This document shows positions 28,896-37,972 of a DNA stretch of 42,001 nt, in pieces. The first letter of the stretch is position 1, and each line of letters opens with the position of its first letter. The stretch spans positions 1 through 42,001 of the forward strand of contig CANPGM010000031.1 in NCBI GenBank assembly GCA_947573605.1, read 5' to 3'. Under the pieces are notes generated by a model. That model worked only from the letters and a program-made list of their open reading frames with translations. It had not been told where the DNA came from and ran no database searches. The position numbers and the translations under genes were made by a program. The stretch is from an uncultured Roseburia sp. GTDB lineage: Bacteria > Bacillota > Clostridia > Lachnospirales > Lachnospiraceae.

Positions 28896-30263
28896 ATGCA
28901 GGAGAAAACTTATTTAAAATGGTATAACAAAGTGGGATATGGTTCGGGAGATATTGCAGGAAACGTCGTATATGCGTTTTTATCTTCGTTTGTGATGATT
29001 TATCTGACAAATACGGTCGGCTTAAAGCCGGGAATTGTCGGAACCCTGATTGCGGCTTCAAAGATATTCGACGGGGTGACAGACGTTTTTTTCGGCGCGA
29101 TGATTGATAAGACAAAAAGCAGGCTCGGTAAGGCGAGACCGTGGATGCTTTTTGCCTATATCGGTTGTGCGATTACGTTGATTGCGATTTTTGCGGTACC
29201 GGTTAATCTGGGAAAAACATCGCAGTATATTTGGTTTTTTATTGCTTATACGATGTTAAACGCTGTTTTTTATACGGCGAATAATATTGCTTATTCGGCT
29301 CTGACCGCGCTAGTTACCAAAAACAGTAAGGAACGGGTACAGATGGGTTCCTGCCGTTTTATCTTTGCCTTTGCCACAAGTCTTTTGATTCAGTCGGTTA
29401 CGGTAAAAGCGGTTGCGTACTTCGGCGGCGGAGCGGCCGGATGGAAATATGTTGCGATTCTCTATGCGGGAATCGGATTGATTGTCAATACGATTTCCGT
29501 GTTTTCCGTCAGGGAACTCCCGGAGGAAGAACTTGCGGAAAAAGGCGCATTTGCAGAGGATCCGAAGGAGAAATACAGTCTTTTTGAGGCCGGTAAGCTT
29601 TTGTTTTCCAATCGGTTTTATCTGATGATCTGCGGCGTCTATATTTTACAGCAGGTTTATACGGCAATGATAAATATGGGACTTTTTTACATGACGTATG
29701 TTTTGAAGAACGAAAATCTGTTTGGCGTATTTTCGTGGGCCGTGAATATTCCGTTGATTGTGGCGCTTGTATTTACCCCGGCGCTTGTGGCAAAATGGAA
29801 TGGATTGTATAAGCTAAATGTCAGAGGCTATCTGCTGGGAACGTTCGGGCGTGCGATGGTAGTCGCAGCCGGATATATGGGAAGCGTTCCGCTGATGCTT
29901 TTCTTTACCGGAGTGGCGGCTCTGGGGCAGGGTCCCTGGCAGGGAGACATGAATGCGGTAATCGCTTCATGCTCCGAATATACGTTTCTTACTAAGCATA
30001 AAAGAGTAGACGGAACGATGTATTCCTGTACGTCGCTTGGCATTAAGTTAGGCGGCGGACTGGGAACCGCACTTGCCGGATGGCTTTTGGATATCAGCGG
30101 TTTTGAAGGGAGTCTTGCTGTGCAGCCGGATTCCTGTATTCGGATGCTTCATGTAATATATCTATGGATTCCGCTTTTAATCAGCGTTATTATTACCGTG
30201 ATTCTTTCTCAGATGAATGTGGAAGGTGCGAACGAACGACTGAGACAGCGGCAGAGAGGCTGA
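28896..30263 (+). CDS. GPH-family sugar:cation symporter
   Basis: This 455-residue membrane protein of the glycoside-pentoside-hexuronide family belongs to the major facilitator fold. The N-terminus KVGYGSGDIAGN and the loop IFDGVTDVFFGAMIDKTKSRLGKARPW are family hallmarks. About twelve hydrophobic segments are visible. It should import the galactoside, for example lactose or a plant or mucin beta-galactoside, for the enzyme encoded just upstream. AGGGGG lies before the ATG. Confidence 0.93.
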   Translation: MQEKTYLKWYNKVGYGSGDIAGNVVYAFLSSFVMIYLTNTVGLKPGIVGTLIAASKIFDGVTDVFFGAMIDKTKSRLGKARPWMLFAYIGCAITLIAIFAVPVNLGKTSQYIWFFIAYTMLNAVFYTANNIAYSALTALVTKNSKERVQMGSCRFIFAFATSLLIQSVTVKAVAYFGGGAAGWKYVAILYAGIGLIVNTISVFSVRELPEEELAEKGAFAEDPKEKYSLFEAGKLLFSNRFYLMICGVYILQQVYTAMINMGLFYMTYVLKNENLFGVFSWAVNIPLIVALVFTPALVAKWNGLYKLNVRGYLLGTFGRAMVVAAGYMGSVPLMLFFTGVAALGQGPWQGDMNAVIASCSEYTFLTKHKRVDGTMYSCTSLGIKLGGGLGTALAGWLLDISGFEGSLAVQPDSCIRMLHVIYLWIPLLISVIITVILSQMNVEGANERLRQRQRG

Positions 30264-30547
30264 TATCGGGCGGATTCGCATATTTCCGCAAAAATTTCCA
30301 AATCTTAGGTTTACAAAATCCCGAAAACGCAATAGAATAAAGAACAGTAACATATTTCCCGGCAGACGGGCGCGTTGCGCCTGTCTGCCGTCGTTGCTGT
30401 GAGGAACGTGCGCTGCCTGCAACCGGTTTGGAATAAGGCGGCTTTTTTCACACAGATGCAGGAATGGGGATTGGACTTTTCGACGCAAAGCGTCCGGAAG
30501 TTTTTGTTGATTAAGATGCCGCTTGCGCGGCGGAATGAGAGGAAAAG
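30264..30547. other. Intergenic gap with a strong hairpin
   Basis: A 14-base-pair stem (30360-30373 with 30377-30390, one G-U pair) has only a GTT loop and no T run. It may be an RNA-processing or transcript-end structure, or a dispersed palindrome. A 60-codon frame crossing it has no supporting features, so I do not call a gene. Confidence 0.5.
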
Positions 30548-31384
30548 ATGGGAATAATAGAGAATAAAACGTTTGATGAGGAACGCGCTTTATACGGAAG
30601 CAGCGGGATATCGATCAATCACTGTGCTTTTGACGGACCGGCGGACGGGGAAAGCGCGTTAAAAGAAAGCAGGGATATAGAGGTAACGGATTGCTTTTTT
30701 AACCTCCGGTATCCGTTCTGGCATGACCACAGGCTTAAAATTTCCGGTTCAAAGATGACCGAGCTCTGCCGCGCCGCGCTCTGGTATTCTTCCGACATAG
30801 AAATTTCGGATACGAAACTGCACGGAATAAAGGCGCTTCGGGAATGCAGCAGGATAAAAATGAGCGGCTGCGACATTGTTTCACCGGAGTTCGGATGGTT
30901 TACTGACGAAGTACAAATGAACGACTGCAGCGCAAAAAGCGAATATTTTATGATGCGCTCAAAGCAGCTTTCGTTTTCCGGCGTGCATCTGGAGGGAAAA
31001 TACTCGTTTCAGTATATTGAAGATTCGACCTTTGATCATTGTGATTTTCAGACCAAAGACGCTTTCTGGCATGCAAAGAATGTAACGGTGAAAAACAGTA
31101 TTGTAAAGGGAGAGTATCTTGCATGGTATTGTGAAAACGTTACGTTTGAAAACTGTAAAATTATCGGGACGCAGCCGCTTTGCTATTGTAAGAATTTAAA
31201 ACTGATAAATTGTGAAATGGAAGAGGCCGATCTCTGTTTTGAAAAATCCGAGGTAGAAGCAAACCTTCTTACTGCGGTCATAAGTATTAAAAATCCCGCG
31301 GCCGGACGAATCTGTGCCCCTGCTGTAGGAGAAATAATTATGGATGATGTTGACGCGCACGGAGAGATTTTGATAAAAAAGTAA
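30548..31384 (+). CDS. DUF3737-family right-handed beta-helix protein
   Basis: The 278-residue protein consists of short repeats such as SRDIEVTDCFFN, KNVTVKNSIVKG and ENVTFENCKIIG, with a rhythm of about 20 residues that folds as a parallel beta-helix. The start (MGIIENKTFDEERALYGS) and the LRYPFWHD segment are typical of DUF3737. There is no signal peptide. The biochemical role of the family is unknown; some members lie near transporters, as this one does (a MATE exporter follows in 39 bases). AGAGGAAAAG precedes the ATG. Confidence 0.9.
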   Translation: MGIIENKTFDEERALYGSSGISINHCAFDGPADGESALKESRDIEVTDCFFNLRYPFWHDHRLKISGSKMTELCRAALWYSSDIEISDTKLHGIKALRECSRIKMSGCDIVSPEFGWFTDEVQMNDCSAKSEYFMMRSKQLSFSGVHLEGKYSFQYIEDSTFDHCDFQTKDAFWHAKNVTVKNSIVKGEYLAWYCENVTFENCKIIGTQPLCYCKNLKLINCEMEEADLCFEKSEVEANLLTAVISIKNPAAGRICAPAVGEIIMDDVDAHGEILIKK

Positions 31385-31423
31385 CAAAGAAATCGCAGGG
31401 ACTTTGAATAAAAGGAAGAGATT

Positions 31424-32806
31424 ATGTCGCAATTACAGGAAAAAACAGAGAAAAAACAGTTTTCCAATACAAAGGATATGACGCAGGGAAATCCATACTC
31501 GCTGATGCTTGGCTTTGCGATGCCGGTTTTTTTGAGTCAGGTGTTTCAGCAGCTTTATAATACGGCGGACGCGTTTATTGTAGGCAGATTTTTAGGTACG
31601 AACGCTCTTGCGGCAGTCACTTCTTCCGGTACGCTGATTTTTCTGATGACGAGCTTTTTTATCGGAATTGCAATGGGAGGCGGGGTCGTGATATCCCGGC
31701 ACTTCGGAGCGGGGGATAAGGAACGGGTTTCGAGAGCCATACATACGATTTTCGCTTTCGGAATTGTAAGCGGGTTGATTCTTACCGTGGCGGGCGTCGT
31801 ATTTACGCCGACATTTTTAACCTGGATGCAGACAGACCCGGAGGTCATGCCGGAGGCGGTCGAGTATTTTCGTTATTATTTTCTTGGAGCGCTTGCAATG
31901 GTAATGTATAATGTCTGCCGCAGTATTATGAATGCGCTCGGAGACAGCAAACGTCCGCTTTATTACCTGATTTTTTCGTCTCTGATCAATATTGCGCTCG
32001 ATTTGCTGTTTATCGGCGTTTTTCGCTGGGGCGTCTGGTCGGCCGCTGCGGCGACCGTTGTCTCCCAGGCGGCGAGCGTTGTGCTGTGTATGATACATTT
32101 GCTCCGCAAGGGAAATATATTTACGGTAGAACTGAAAAAAATATGTTTCCATAAGGAGATGCTTACAGAAATCGTGCGATACGGCCTGCCGGCAGGAGTA
32201 CAAAATTCGGTGATCGGTTTTGCAAACGTGATTGTACAGTCTCAGATTAATTCGTTTGGCAAGCTTGCGATGGCGGCTTACGGCACACATGCGAAAATTG
32301 AGGGCTTTGCGTTTCTGCCGATTACCAGCTTTAATATGGCAAGCACCACATTTATCAGTCAGAATCTGGGCGCCAGACAGTATGACCGCGCCAAATCGGG
32401 GGCGCGCTTTAGCATCCTTGCCGCGGTGGTTTTGGCGGAGCTGATCGGGATTTGTTATTTTATCTGGGCGCCTGAGTTCATCGGTCTGTTTGACAGCACG
32501 GCCGGTGTAATTACTTATGGCGTGCAGCAGGCGCGCACGGTAGCGCTGTTTTATTTTCTGCTGGCGTACTCGCATTCGATTGCGGCGGTCTGCCGCGGGG
32601 CTGGAAAAGCGTTTGTACCGATGTTTATTATGCTTTCGATTTGGTGCGTCATTCGGATTGCCTATATTATCATAGTAATGCGTCTGACTGAAGACATTAA
32701 TAATATTTATTGGGCGTATCCGCTTACGTGGGGCCTGAGCTCCGTGATTTACCTCGTCTATTATCTGTGTTCCGACTGGGTACACGGGTTTGAAAAAGCG
32801 AAGTGA
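31424..32806 (+). CDS. MATE-family efflux transporter
   Basis: This 460-residue protein has about twelve membrane segments. The MATE hallmarks are QVFQQLYNTADAFIVGRF near residue 38 and SLINIALDLLFIG near residue 185. The family exports cationic drugs, dyes or metabolites using sodium or proton gradients. The substrate is not readable from sequence. AAGGAAGAG precedes the ATG. It lies 30 bases before the GNAT gene in the same direction. Confidence 0.93.
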   Translation: MSQLQEKTEKKQFSNTKDMTQGNPYSLMLGFAMPVFLSQVFQQLYNTADAFIVGRFLGTNALAAVTSSGTLIFLMTSFFIGIAMGGGVVISRHFGAGDKERVSRAIHTIFAFGIVSGLILTVAGVVFTPTFLTWMQTDPEVMPEAVEYFRYYFLGALAMVMYNVCRSIMNALGDSKRPLYYLIFSSLINIALDLLFIGVFRWGVWSAAAATVVSQAASVVLCMIHLLRKGNIFTVELKKICFHKEMLTEIVRYGLPAGVQNSVIGFANVIVQSQINSFGKLAMAAYGTHAKIEGFAFLPITSFNMASTTFISQNLGARQYDRAKSGARFSILAAVVLAELIGICYFIWAPEFIGLFDSTAGVITYGVQQARTVALFYFLLAYSHSIAAVCRGAGKAFVPMFIMLSIWCVIRIAYIIIVMRLTEDINNIYWAYPLTWGLSSVIYLVYYLCSDWVHGFEKAK

Positions 32807-32836
32807 GCTTTCGATACAGAAATGAGGTGAGGGGAA

Positions 32837-33610
32837 ATGGCGGTTAGGCTTTTAAAGCCGCAGAGAGCTGAGCGTTTGTTTGACGGCTGGCAGGAGACGA
32901 TGATTTGGTCGTGCCTTCAAAACGTGATGGGAGAGATTTACGTTTCCGATGTGGAACATGTTTCGTCCGCTGCGGCGCTTCTCGGTGATTTCTGCTTTTT
33001 GGCGGGAAAACCGGATGCGGATTTGCTGCTTTTTGTCTGCAGGAGGGACTTTTTGATTCTGACACCGCAGAATCAGGCATGGGAAGCGCTGATTGAGGAG
33101 GTTCTAAAGGACGCCGTCAAAAAGGTGACGCGCTATTCTTTTAAGAAGAATACGGTTTTCGATCCGGAAAAGCTTTCGCGCGCGGTGGATTCCCTGAGTC
33201 CGGAATATACGCTGCGGATGATGGATGAGGAGTGTTTTGGGCTGTGCAGAGAAAACGACTGGAGCAGGGACCTCGTTTCAAATTTTGCGGACTATGCGTT
33301 ATACAAAAAATCAGGTCTCGGAGCCGTAATATTAAAAGACGGCCAACTTGTTTCCGGAGCGTCCTCGTATACCGCTTACCGGGAGGGAATTGAAATTGAA
33401 ATCGATACGCGGAAAGAGTACAGGCGAAACGGGCTGGCTTATATCTGCGGAGCGAAACTGATTCTGGAATGTCAGAACAGAGGTCTGTATCCGAGCTGGG
33501 ACGCGCAGAATCAGGCGTCGGCTTCGCTGGCGGAAAAACTGGGGTATGTCTGTGACAGAGCGTACCCCGCATATGAAGTATACGGTTTAAAGCAAGGAGG
33601 AACGGAATGA
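32837..33610 (+). CDS. GNAT-family acetyltransferase
   Basis: The 257-residue protein has a GNAT fold in its C-terminal half. RKEYRRNGLA (about 195-205) is the acetyl-CoA pyrophosphate loop, and PSWDAQNQASASLAEKLGY the C-terminal signature. The N-terminal half (1-130) is the extension seen in the Firmicutes GNAT subgroup of about 250-270 residues (PF12746-like). The substrate is unknown. AGGTGAGGGG precedes the ATG. The stop overlaps the metF start by 4 bases, so expression is coupled to metF. Confidence 0.85.
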   Translation: MAVRLLKPQRAERLFDGWQETMIWSCLQNVMGEIYVSDVEHVSSAAALLGDFCFLAGKPDADLLLFVCRRDFLILTPQNQAWEALIEEVLKDAVKKVTRYSFKKNTVFDPEKLSRAVDSLSPEYTLRMMDEECFGLCRENDWSRDLVSNFADYALYKKSGLGAVILKDGQLVSGASSYTAYREGIEIEIDTRKEYRRNGLAYICGAKLILECQNRGLYPSWDAQNQASASLAEKLGYVCDRAYPAYEVYGLKQGGTE

Positions 33611-34500
33611 AAATATCTGATATTCATAAACAGAAAAAAAATGTGCTTTCGTTTGAAATTTTTCCGCCGAAAAAAGACAGCGAACTGAAAAATATTGACG
33701 AAACGCTTGGAATTTTATGCGAGCTGAAACCGGATTTTATCAGCGTAACGTTTGGAGCGGGAGGCAGCGCGAATCGAAACAAAACGATAGAGCTTGCTAA
33801 AAAAATCAGAGAGGAATACGGGGTTGAGCCTGTGGTTCATCTGACCTGCCTCTGTTACGACAAAAAGGAAATCGATGAATTTTCAAAGCAGCTTGCGTCG
33901 GAGGGATTGTATAATATTCTTGCGCTCCGCGGAGACAGAAATCCGAACATTCCGGAAAAAGAGGATTTTAAACATGCGTCCGATCTGATTACTTATTTAA
34001 AAGAAAAGGACGATTTCTGTATTGCGGGAGCGTGTTATCCCGAGTGCCATCCGGAATCGGAAAATCGCGTAGATGAAATACGGAATTTAAGGAAAAAAGT
34101 GGACGCGGGCGCGGAGTTGCTTTTATCACAGCTTTTTTTTGACAACCGCTTTTTCTATCGTTTTGCGGAAGACTGCCGGATTGGCGGAATTGACGTACCG
34201 ATTACGCCCGGCGTGATACCGGTCATCAATGCGGCGCAGATTAAACGAATGGTTACGATGTGCGGAGCGTCGCTGCCGGAGCGGTTTCTGAAGATTATCC
34301 ATAAGTATGAAGATAAGAAAGAAGCGCTTTTCGATGCGGGGATGGCGTATTTGTTAAGCCAGGTCATTGATCTGCTGGCGAACGACGTAGACGGGATTCA
34401 TTTATATACCATGAACAATCCGACCGTAGCGCGCAGGATCTGCGAGGGAATCCGAAATATCGTAAGTGAAAAAGAAGAAAGTCCGGCAGCGCATAGCTGA
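33607..34500 (+). CDS. metF: 5,10-methylenetetrahydrofolate reductase
   Basis: MetF reduces methylene-THF to methyl-THF for methionine synthesis. The 297-residue product has the expected TIM-barrel motifs: LSFEIFPPK (with E17 as the likely general acid), ISVTFGAGGS, ALRGD near residue 108 and CYPECHPES near residue 142. Length is normal. It overlaps the GNAT gene by 4 bases (ATGA). Methionine synthase is not in the window. The next gene, larE, follows after 37 bases. Confidence 0.95.
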   Translation: MKISDIHKQKKNVLSFEIFPPKKDSELKNIDETLGILCELKPDFISVTFGAGGSANRNKTIELAKKIREEYGVEPVVHLTCLCYDKKEIDEFSKQLASEGLYNILALRGDRNPNIPEKEDFKHASDLITYLKEKDDFCIAGACYPECHPESENRVDEIRNLRKKVDAGAELLLSQLFFDNRFFYRFAEDCRIGGIDVPITPGVIPVINAAQIKRMVTMCGASLPERFLKIIHKYEDKKEALFDAGMAYLLSQVIDLLANDVDGIHLYTMNNPTVARRICEGIRNIVSEKEESPAAHS

Positions 34501-34537
34501 ATCCGGGAACGTTTGAATTGGGACGGATGGTGCAAAA

Positions 34538-35344
34538 ATGACAGAGAACGCGGAAATTGATTTGAAATATCGGAAGTTAATCAGGATTTTAAAGGAGATG
34601 GGAAGTGCGGCGGTCGCTTTTTCCGGCGGCGTCGATTCTGCATTGTTGCTTTATGCGGCGCATGAAGCGCTTTCGGACGGCGTTATCGCAGTTACGGCAA
34701 AAGCGCATGTATTTCCGCAGCGGGAATTTGAAGAGGCAGCCGCTTTTTGCATGAAAGAAGGAATACGTCAGGAAGTATTTTTGTTGAAAGAGCTGGAAAT
34801 CGAAGGATTTTCGGAAAATCCGAAAAACAGATGCTATATCTGTAAAAAACAGATGTTAAAGCATGTGACGGCAATTGCGGAAAAATGCGGATGTAAGTAC
34901 GTGGCGGAAGGGTCGAATACCGACGACCTGGGAGATTACAGGCCGGGTTTAAAGGCAGTTTCCGAGCTTGGCATTCGAAGTCCTCTTCGTGAGGCGGATT
35001 TGTCCAAGCAGGAGATACGGCTGCTCTCAAAACGGTTCGGCCTGCCAACGTGGGAGAAGCCTTCTTTTGCCTGTCTGGCATCCCGTTTTGTCTATGGGGA
35101 GACGATAACGGAGGAAAAGTTACAAATGGTAGAACGGGCCGAAGCGCTTTTGTCTGAAAACGGATTTCGCCAGTTTCGCGTCAGGATTCACGGGACGTCG
35201 GCCCGTATCGAGGTGCTGTCTGAAGAAATCAATCGTTTTTTTGAGAAAGAGTTTCGCGAGGAAATTGCAAAAAGGCTGCTGGAATACGGTTTTTCCCATG
35301 TATCTCTGGATTTGCAGGGGTATCGAACCGGAAGTATGAATTGA
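34538..35344 (+). CDS. larE: LarE-type sulfur transferase (adenine nucleotide alpha hydrolase)
   Basis: The 268-residue PP-loop protein has the AMP-forming motif AFSGGVDSALL (about 28-38), RCYICKK near residue 102 and the LarE block PSFACLASR. C179 is at the place of the sacrificial cysteine C176 of Lactobacillus LarE, which gives up its sulfur to build the nickel-pincer cofactor of lactate racemase. larB and larC are not in the window, so this may be an orphan LarE or a homologue with another thiolation target. It sits with tcdA and a TtcA-like gene, both tRNA enzymes. Confidence 0.85.
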   Translation: MTENAEIDLKYRKLIRILKEMGSAAVAFSGGVDSALLLYAAHEALSDGVIAVTAKAHVFPQREFEEAAAFCMKEGIRQEVFLLKELEIEGFSENPKNRCYICKKQMLKHVTAIAEKCGCKYVAEGSNTDDLGDYRPGLKAVSELGIRSPLREADLSKQEIRLLSKRFGLPTWEKPSFACLASRFVYGETITEEKLQMVERAEALLSENGFRQFRVRIHGTSARIEVLSEEINRFFEKEFREEIAKRLLEYGFSHVSLDLQGYRTGSMN

Positions 35345-35403
35345 GACGGGAGCGGTATGTTCAGCGGCGTATCGTAATGACAGGTAAAAGAGAGGAATAA
35401 CGT

Positions 35404-36120
35404 TTGGAACGGTTTGAGCGAACAGAGCGCCTGCTCGGCGCAGAGGCGATGGAACGATTAAGAGCGTCGCACGTCGCGGTCTTTGGCATTGGCGGCGTCG
35501 GAGGATTTGCGGCGGAAGCGCTTGCGCGGAGCGGCATAGGAGCAATTACTTTGGTGGACAGCGATACGGTTTCCATAACAAATATAAACCGCCAGATTAT
35601 TGCGACGGAAAAATCAATCGGACGATATAAGACGGATGTAATGAAGGAACGTATTGCAGACATTAATCCGCAATGCGCCGTTACGGTGCACAGATGCTTT
35701 TTTTTGCCGGAGACTGCGGATGGTTTTGATTTTACGGATTATTCTTATGTGGCGGACGCCGTGGATACGGTGACGGCCAAAATAGCGCTTATTCTGGCGT
35801 GCAAGGCGGCAGAAACGCCGATTATCAGCAGTATGGGCGCAGGAAATAAGCTGGATCCGACTGCTTTCGAGGTAACGGATCTATATAAAACGTCGGTCTG
35901 TCCGCTTGCAAAAGTGATGCGCCGGGAGCTTAAGGCAAGAAATGTGGAGCATTTGAAAGTGGTATATTCAAAAGAGCCGCCGCTTCGTCCCATAAGAGGC
36001 GGGGAAGAAGCGGCTGTTCCCGGAAAAAAAGCCGTTCCCGGCTCCGTATCCTTCGTTCCGTCGGCGGCGGGACTGATTATGGCGGGCGAAATTGTAAAGG
36101 ACTTAATCAATAGGAAATAA
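35404..36120 (+). CDS. tcdA: tRNA threonylcarbamoyladenosine dehydratase (TcdA/CsdL)
   Basis: TcdA cyclises t6A to ct6A at position 37 of ANN-decoding tRNAs using ATP. The 238-residue ThiF-fold protein has the nucleotide loop GIGGVGGFAAEALARSGIG (about 24-42), the NINRQIIATEKSIGRYKTDV block, and the family segment TSVCPLAKVMRRELKARNV. The TTG start at 35404 is supported by AGAGGAA. The next gene begins 2 bases after its stop. Confidence 0.92.
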   Translation: MERFERTERLLGAEAMERLRASHVAVFGIGGVGGFAAEALARSGIGAITLVDSDTVSITNINRQIIATEKSIGRYKTDVMKERIADINPQCAVTVHRCFFLPETADGFDFTDYSYVADAVDTVTAKIALILACKAAETPIISSMGAGNKLDPTAFEVTDLYKTSVCPLAKVMRRELKARNVEHLKVVYSKEPPLRPIRGGEEAAVPGKKAVPGSVSFVPSAAGLIMAGEIVKDLINRK

Positions 36121-36122
36121 CG

Positions 36123-36953
36123 ATGATAAAAGTAGACGATGTGGAACGGAGTATTATAAAAAAGTTTAAAAAGGAAATCTGGCGTAAGTTTACAAAGGCC
36201 ATAAATGAATATGAAATGATTCAGGACGGGGACAGAATTGCCGTCTGCATTTCCGGCGGAAAGGATTCTATGCTGATGGCGAAGCTGTTTCAGGAGTTGG
36301 AACGTCACGGAAAAAAGAACTTTGAACTCGTTTTTCTTGTGATGAATCCTGGCTACAATGAGGCGAACTATCGGCTGATTTTAGAAAATGCGAGGCTGCT
36401 GCAGGTGCCCGTTACCGTTTTTTCATCGGAGATTTTCGATATTGTTGCGGACGAGGGAGATTCGCCGTGTTATCTGTGCGCGCGGATGCGCCGCGGCTAT
36501 CTCTACAGCAAGGCGAAAGAATTGGGCTGCAATAAAATTGCGCTTGGACATCACTTTGACGATGTAATAGAGACAATTGTAATGGGTATGCTTTACGGCG
36601 CGCAGATTCAGACGATGATGCCGAAATTACACAGCACGAATTTTGAGGGAATGGAGCTGATTCGGCCGCTTTATCTGGTGCGGGAAGACGATATCATTCG
36701 CTGGATGAATTATAACGGGCTGAAGTTTATCCGCTGTGCCTGCCGTTTTACCGAGAATCTTGCAAAAGGCGAAACGGAAAAAGGATCGAAACGTTTTGAG
36801 GTAAAGCAGTTGATTAAAGAACTAAAGAAAACGAATCCCTATATTGAAATGAATATTTTTCGCAGTATGGAAAACGTCAATTTAAGTACGGTGATTGCAT
36901 ACAAGAAGGATGGAGTAAAACATCATTTTCTGGAAGAATATGACAGGAATTAA
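36123..36953 (+). CDS. TtcA-family tRNA thiolation PP-loop ATPase
   Basis: The 276-residue protein has ISGGKDSMLMAK (about 39-50), a CYLCARMRRG CxxC pair near residue 117 and a third cysteine set in RCACRF near residue 202, consistent with an Fe-S cluster and the TtcA/TilS superfamily. TtcA makes 2-thiocytidine at tRNA position 32; whether this Firmicutes member does exactly that is uncertain. AGGAAAT before the ATG overlaps the end of tcdA. It converges with the AraC gene that follows; no terminator is obvious in the 39-base gap. Confidence 0.85.
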   Translation: MIKVDDVERSIIKKFKKEIWRKFTKAINEYEMIQDGDRIAVCISGGKDSMLMAKLFQELERHGKKNFELVFLVMNPGYNEANYRLILENARLLQVPVTVFSSEIFDIVADEGDSPCYLCARMRRGYLYSKAKELGCNKIALGHHFDDVIETIVMGMLYGAQIQTMMPKLHSTNFEGMELIRPLYLVREDDIIRWMNYNGLKFIRCACRFTENLAKGETEKGSKRFEVKQLIKELKKTNPYIEMNIFRSMENVNLSTVIAYKKDGVKHHFLEEYDRN

Positions 36954-36992
36954 AATCGGAAATGGGGCATACGTGTCATCCGTTTTATTTCT

Positions 36993-37835
36993 TTACGTTT
37001 TGTGGTCGGATATTTTGGCGTATTCGGAGGGAGAAAGTCCCAAACGTTCTTTAAAAATACGGCTGAAATATTGGATACTCGAAAAACCTGTTCTGTCGGA
37101 AATTTCGGATATGGAATCCTGGTGCAGAGAGAGAAGTCTCAATGCCTGATGCAGCCTGACATCAGTAATATAAGCAGCGGGCGTGCGTGATGTAGCCGCT
37201 TTAAACATACGGATAAAATGATCGTCACAAACGTTTATCAGCCGGCTTAAATCGGAAACGCTGATTCGCCGGTTATAATTTTGATCAATATATTCGACTG
37301 CCGGTCCGATCCGCCGGAAGAGGTCTTTTTTTTCGCAGTCAGAAACAGCGCTGTTGCGGGACAGCAGAGAAAGCAGAAGCAGAATATGGGCGGTCATTTC
37401 CAGCTTGTAGGTGGAAGGTCTTTCATGAAATATAGATATGGTACGCTTTAAAATTTTTGAAAGTTCTTCATACAGGGTATTTTTTTCGGAAAAAATCATA
37501 TTGTTTCCGCAGGCAAAGAGGAGCGAGCCGCCGTCTTCGGAAAGATACGATTTTATAAGGGAGGGATGAAAAACGAAACCGCTCAGGGAAGCGTCCGGAG
37601 TATCTGACACAGCCTGATGTACCGTGCGGGGTGAGAGATACAGGATTTCGTTATTACAAAAGCGGTATTTTTCCATGCCGATGGAAACCGTTACTTCACC
37701 GGATTGAATCAGCATAAACTCCATATCGTCATGAAAATGAGGAGCGACTAACAGCTCCTTTTTTTGTTGTACGGAAGAGTATACAGGAAAATTGCGGTCC
37801 GGGTATCGTTCAAATTTATAAATGCTGTCAGTCAT
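36993..37835 (-). CDS. AraC-family regulator of the glycosidase/sugar-acid operon
   Basis: The 280-residue protein has an N-terminal cupin (about 1-130, with APHFHDDMEFMLIQSGE) and a C-terminal double helix-turn-helix ending GFSSIQYFSRIFKERLGLSPSEYAK. AGGAG 6 bases before the ATG at 37835 fixes the start; the longer frame upstream has no site. It is divergent from the MGH1-like glycosidase gene across 137 bases, and is probably its activator in response to an imported sugar or sugar acid. Confidence 0.92.
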   Translation of the reverse strand: MTDSIYKFERYPDRNFPVYSSVQQKKELLVAPHFHDDMEFMLIQSGEVTVSIGMEKYRFCNNEILYLSPRTVHQAVSDTPDASLSGFVFHPSLIKSYLSEDGGSLLFACGNNMIFSEKNTLYEELSKILKRTISIFHERPSTYKLEMTAHILLLLSLLSRNSAVSDCEKKDLFRRIGPAVEYIDQNYNRRISVSDLSRLINVCDDHFIRMFKAATSRTPAAYITDVRLHQALRLLSLHQDSISEISDRTGFSSIQYFSRIFKERLGLSPSEYAKISDHKT

Positions 37836-37890
37836 AGTAATCTCCTGGCTGGAATATCGAAATAATGTAAATATAAGTCGAAATATACAC

Positions 37891-37899
37891 TGGTATAAT
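37891..37899 (+). promoter_or_regulatory. Extended -10 promoter for the glycosidase operon
   Basis: TGGTATAAT contains a perfect TATAAT preceded by the TGn extension. No good -35 lies 17 bases upstream, as expected for an activator-dependent promoter under AraC control. Confidence 0.55.
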
Positions 37900-37972
37900 G
37901 GAAAAAATGGCGATAAAATACAAATGAATTGTAACATTGAAACATATTGATGTCAACGGGGAGGGAACGGAT

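Noticed and set aside
30375-30557. 60-codon frame before the DUF3737 gene
   Set aside because: It starts inside the hairpin, overlaps the next start and lacks any motif.
31817-32785. 322-codon antisense frame inside the MATE gene
   Set aside because: Mirror frame of a clear transporter; the product is rich in Arg, His and Gln and has no ribosome site.
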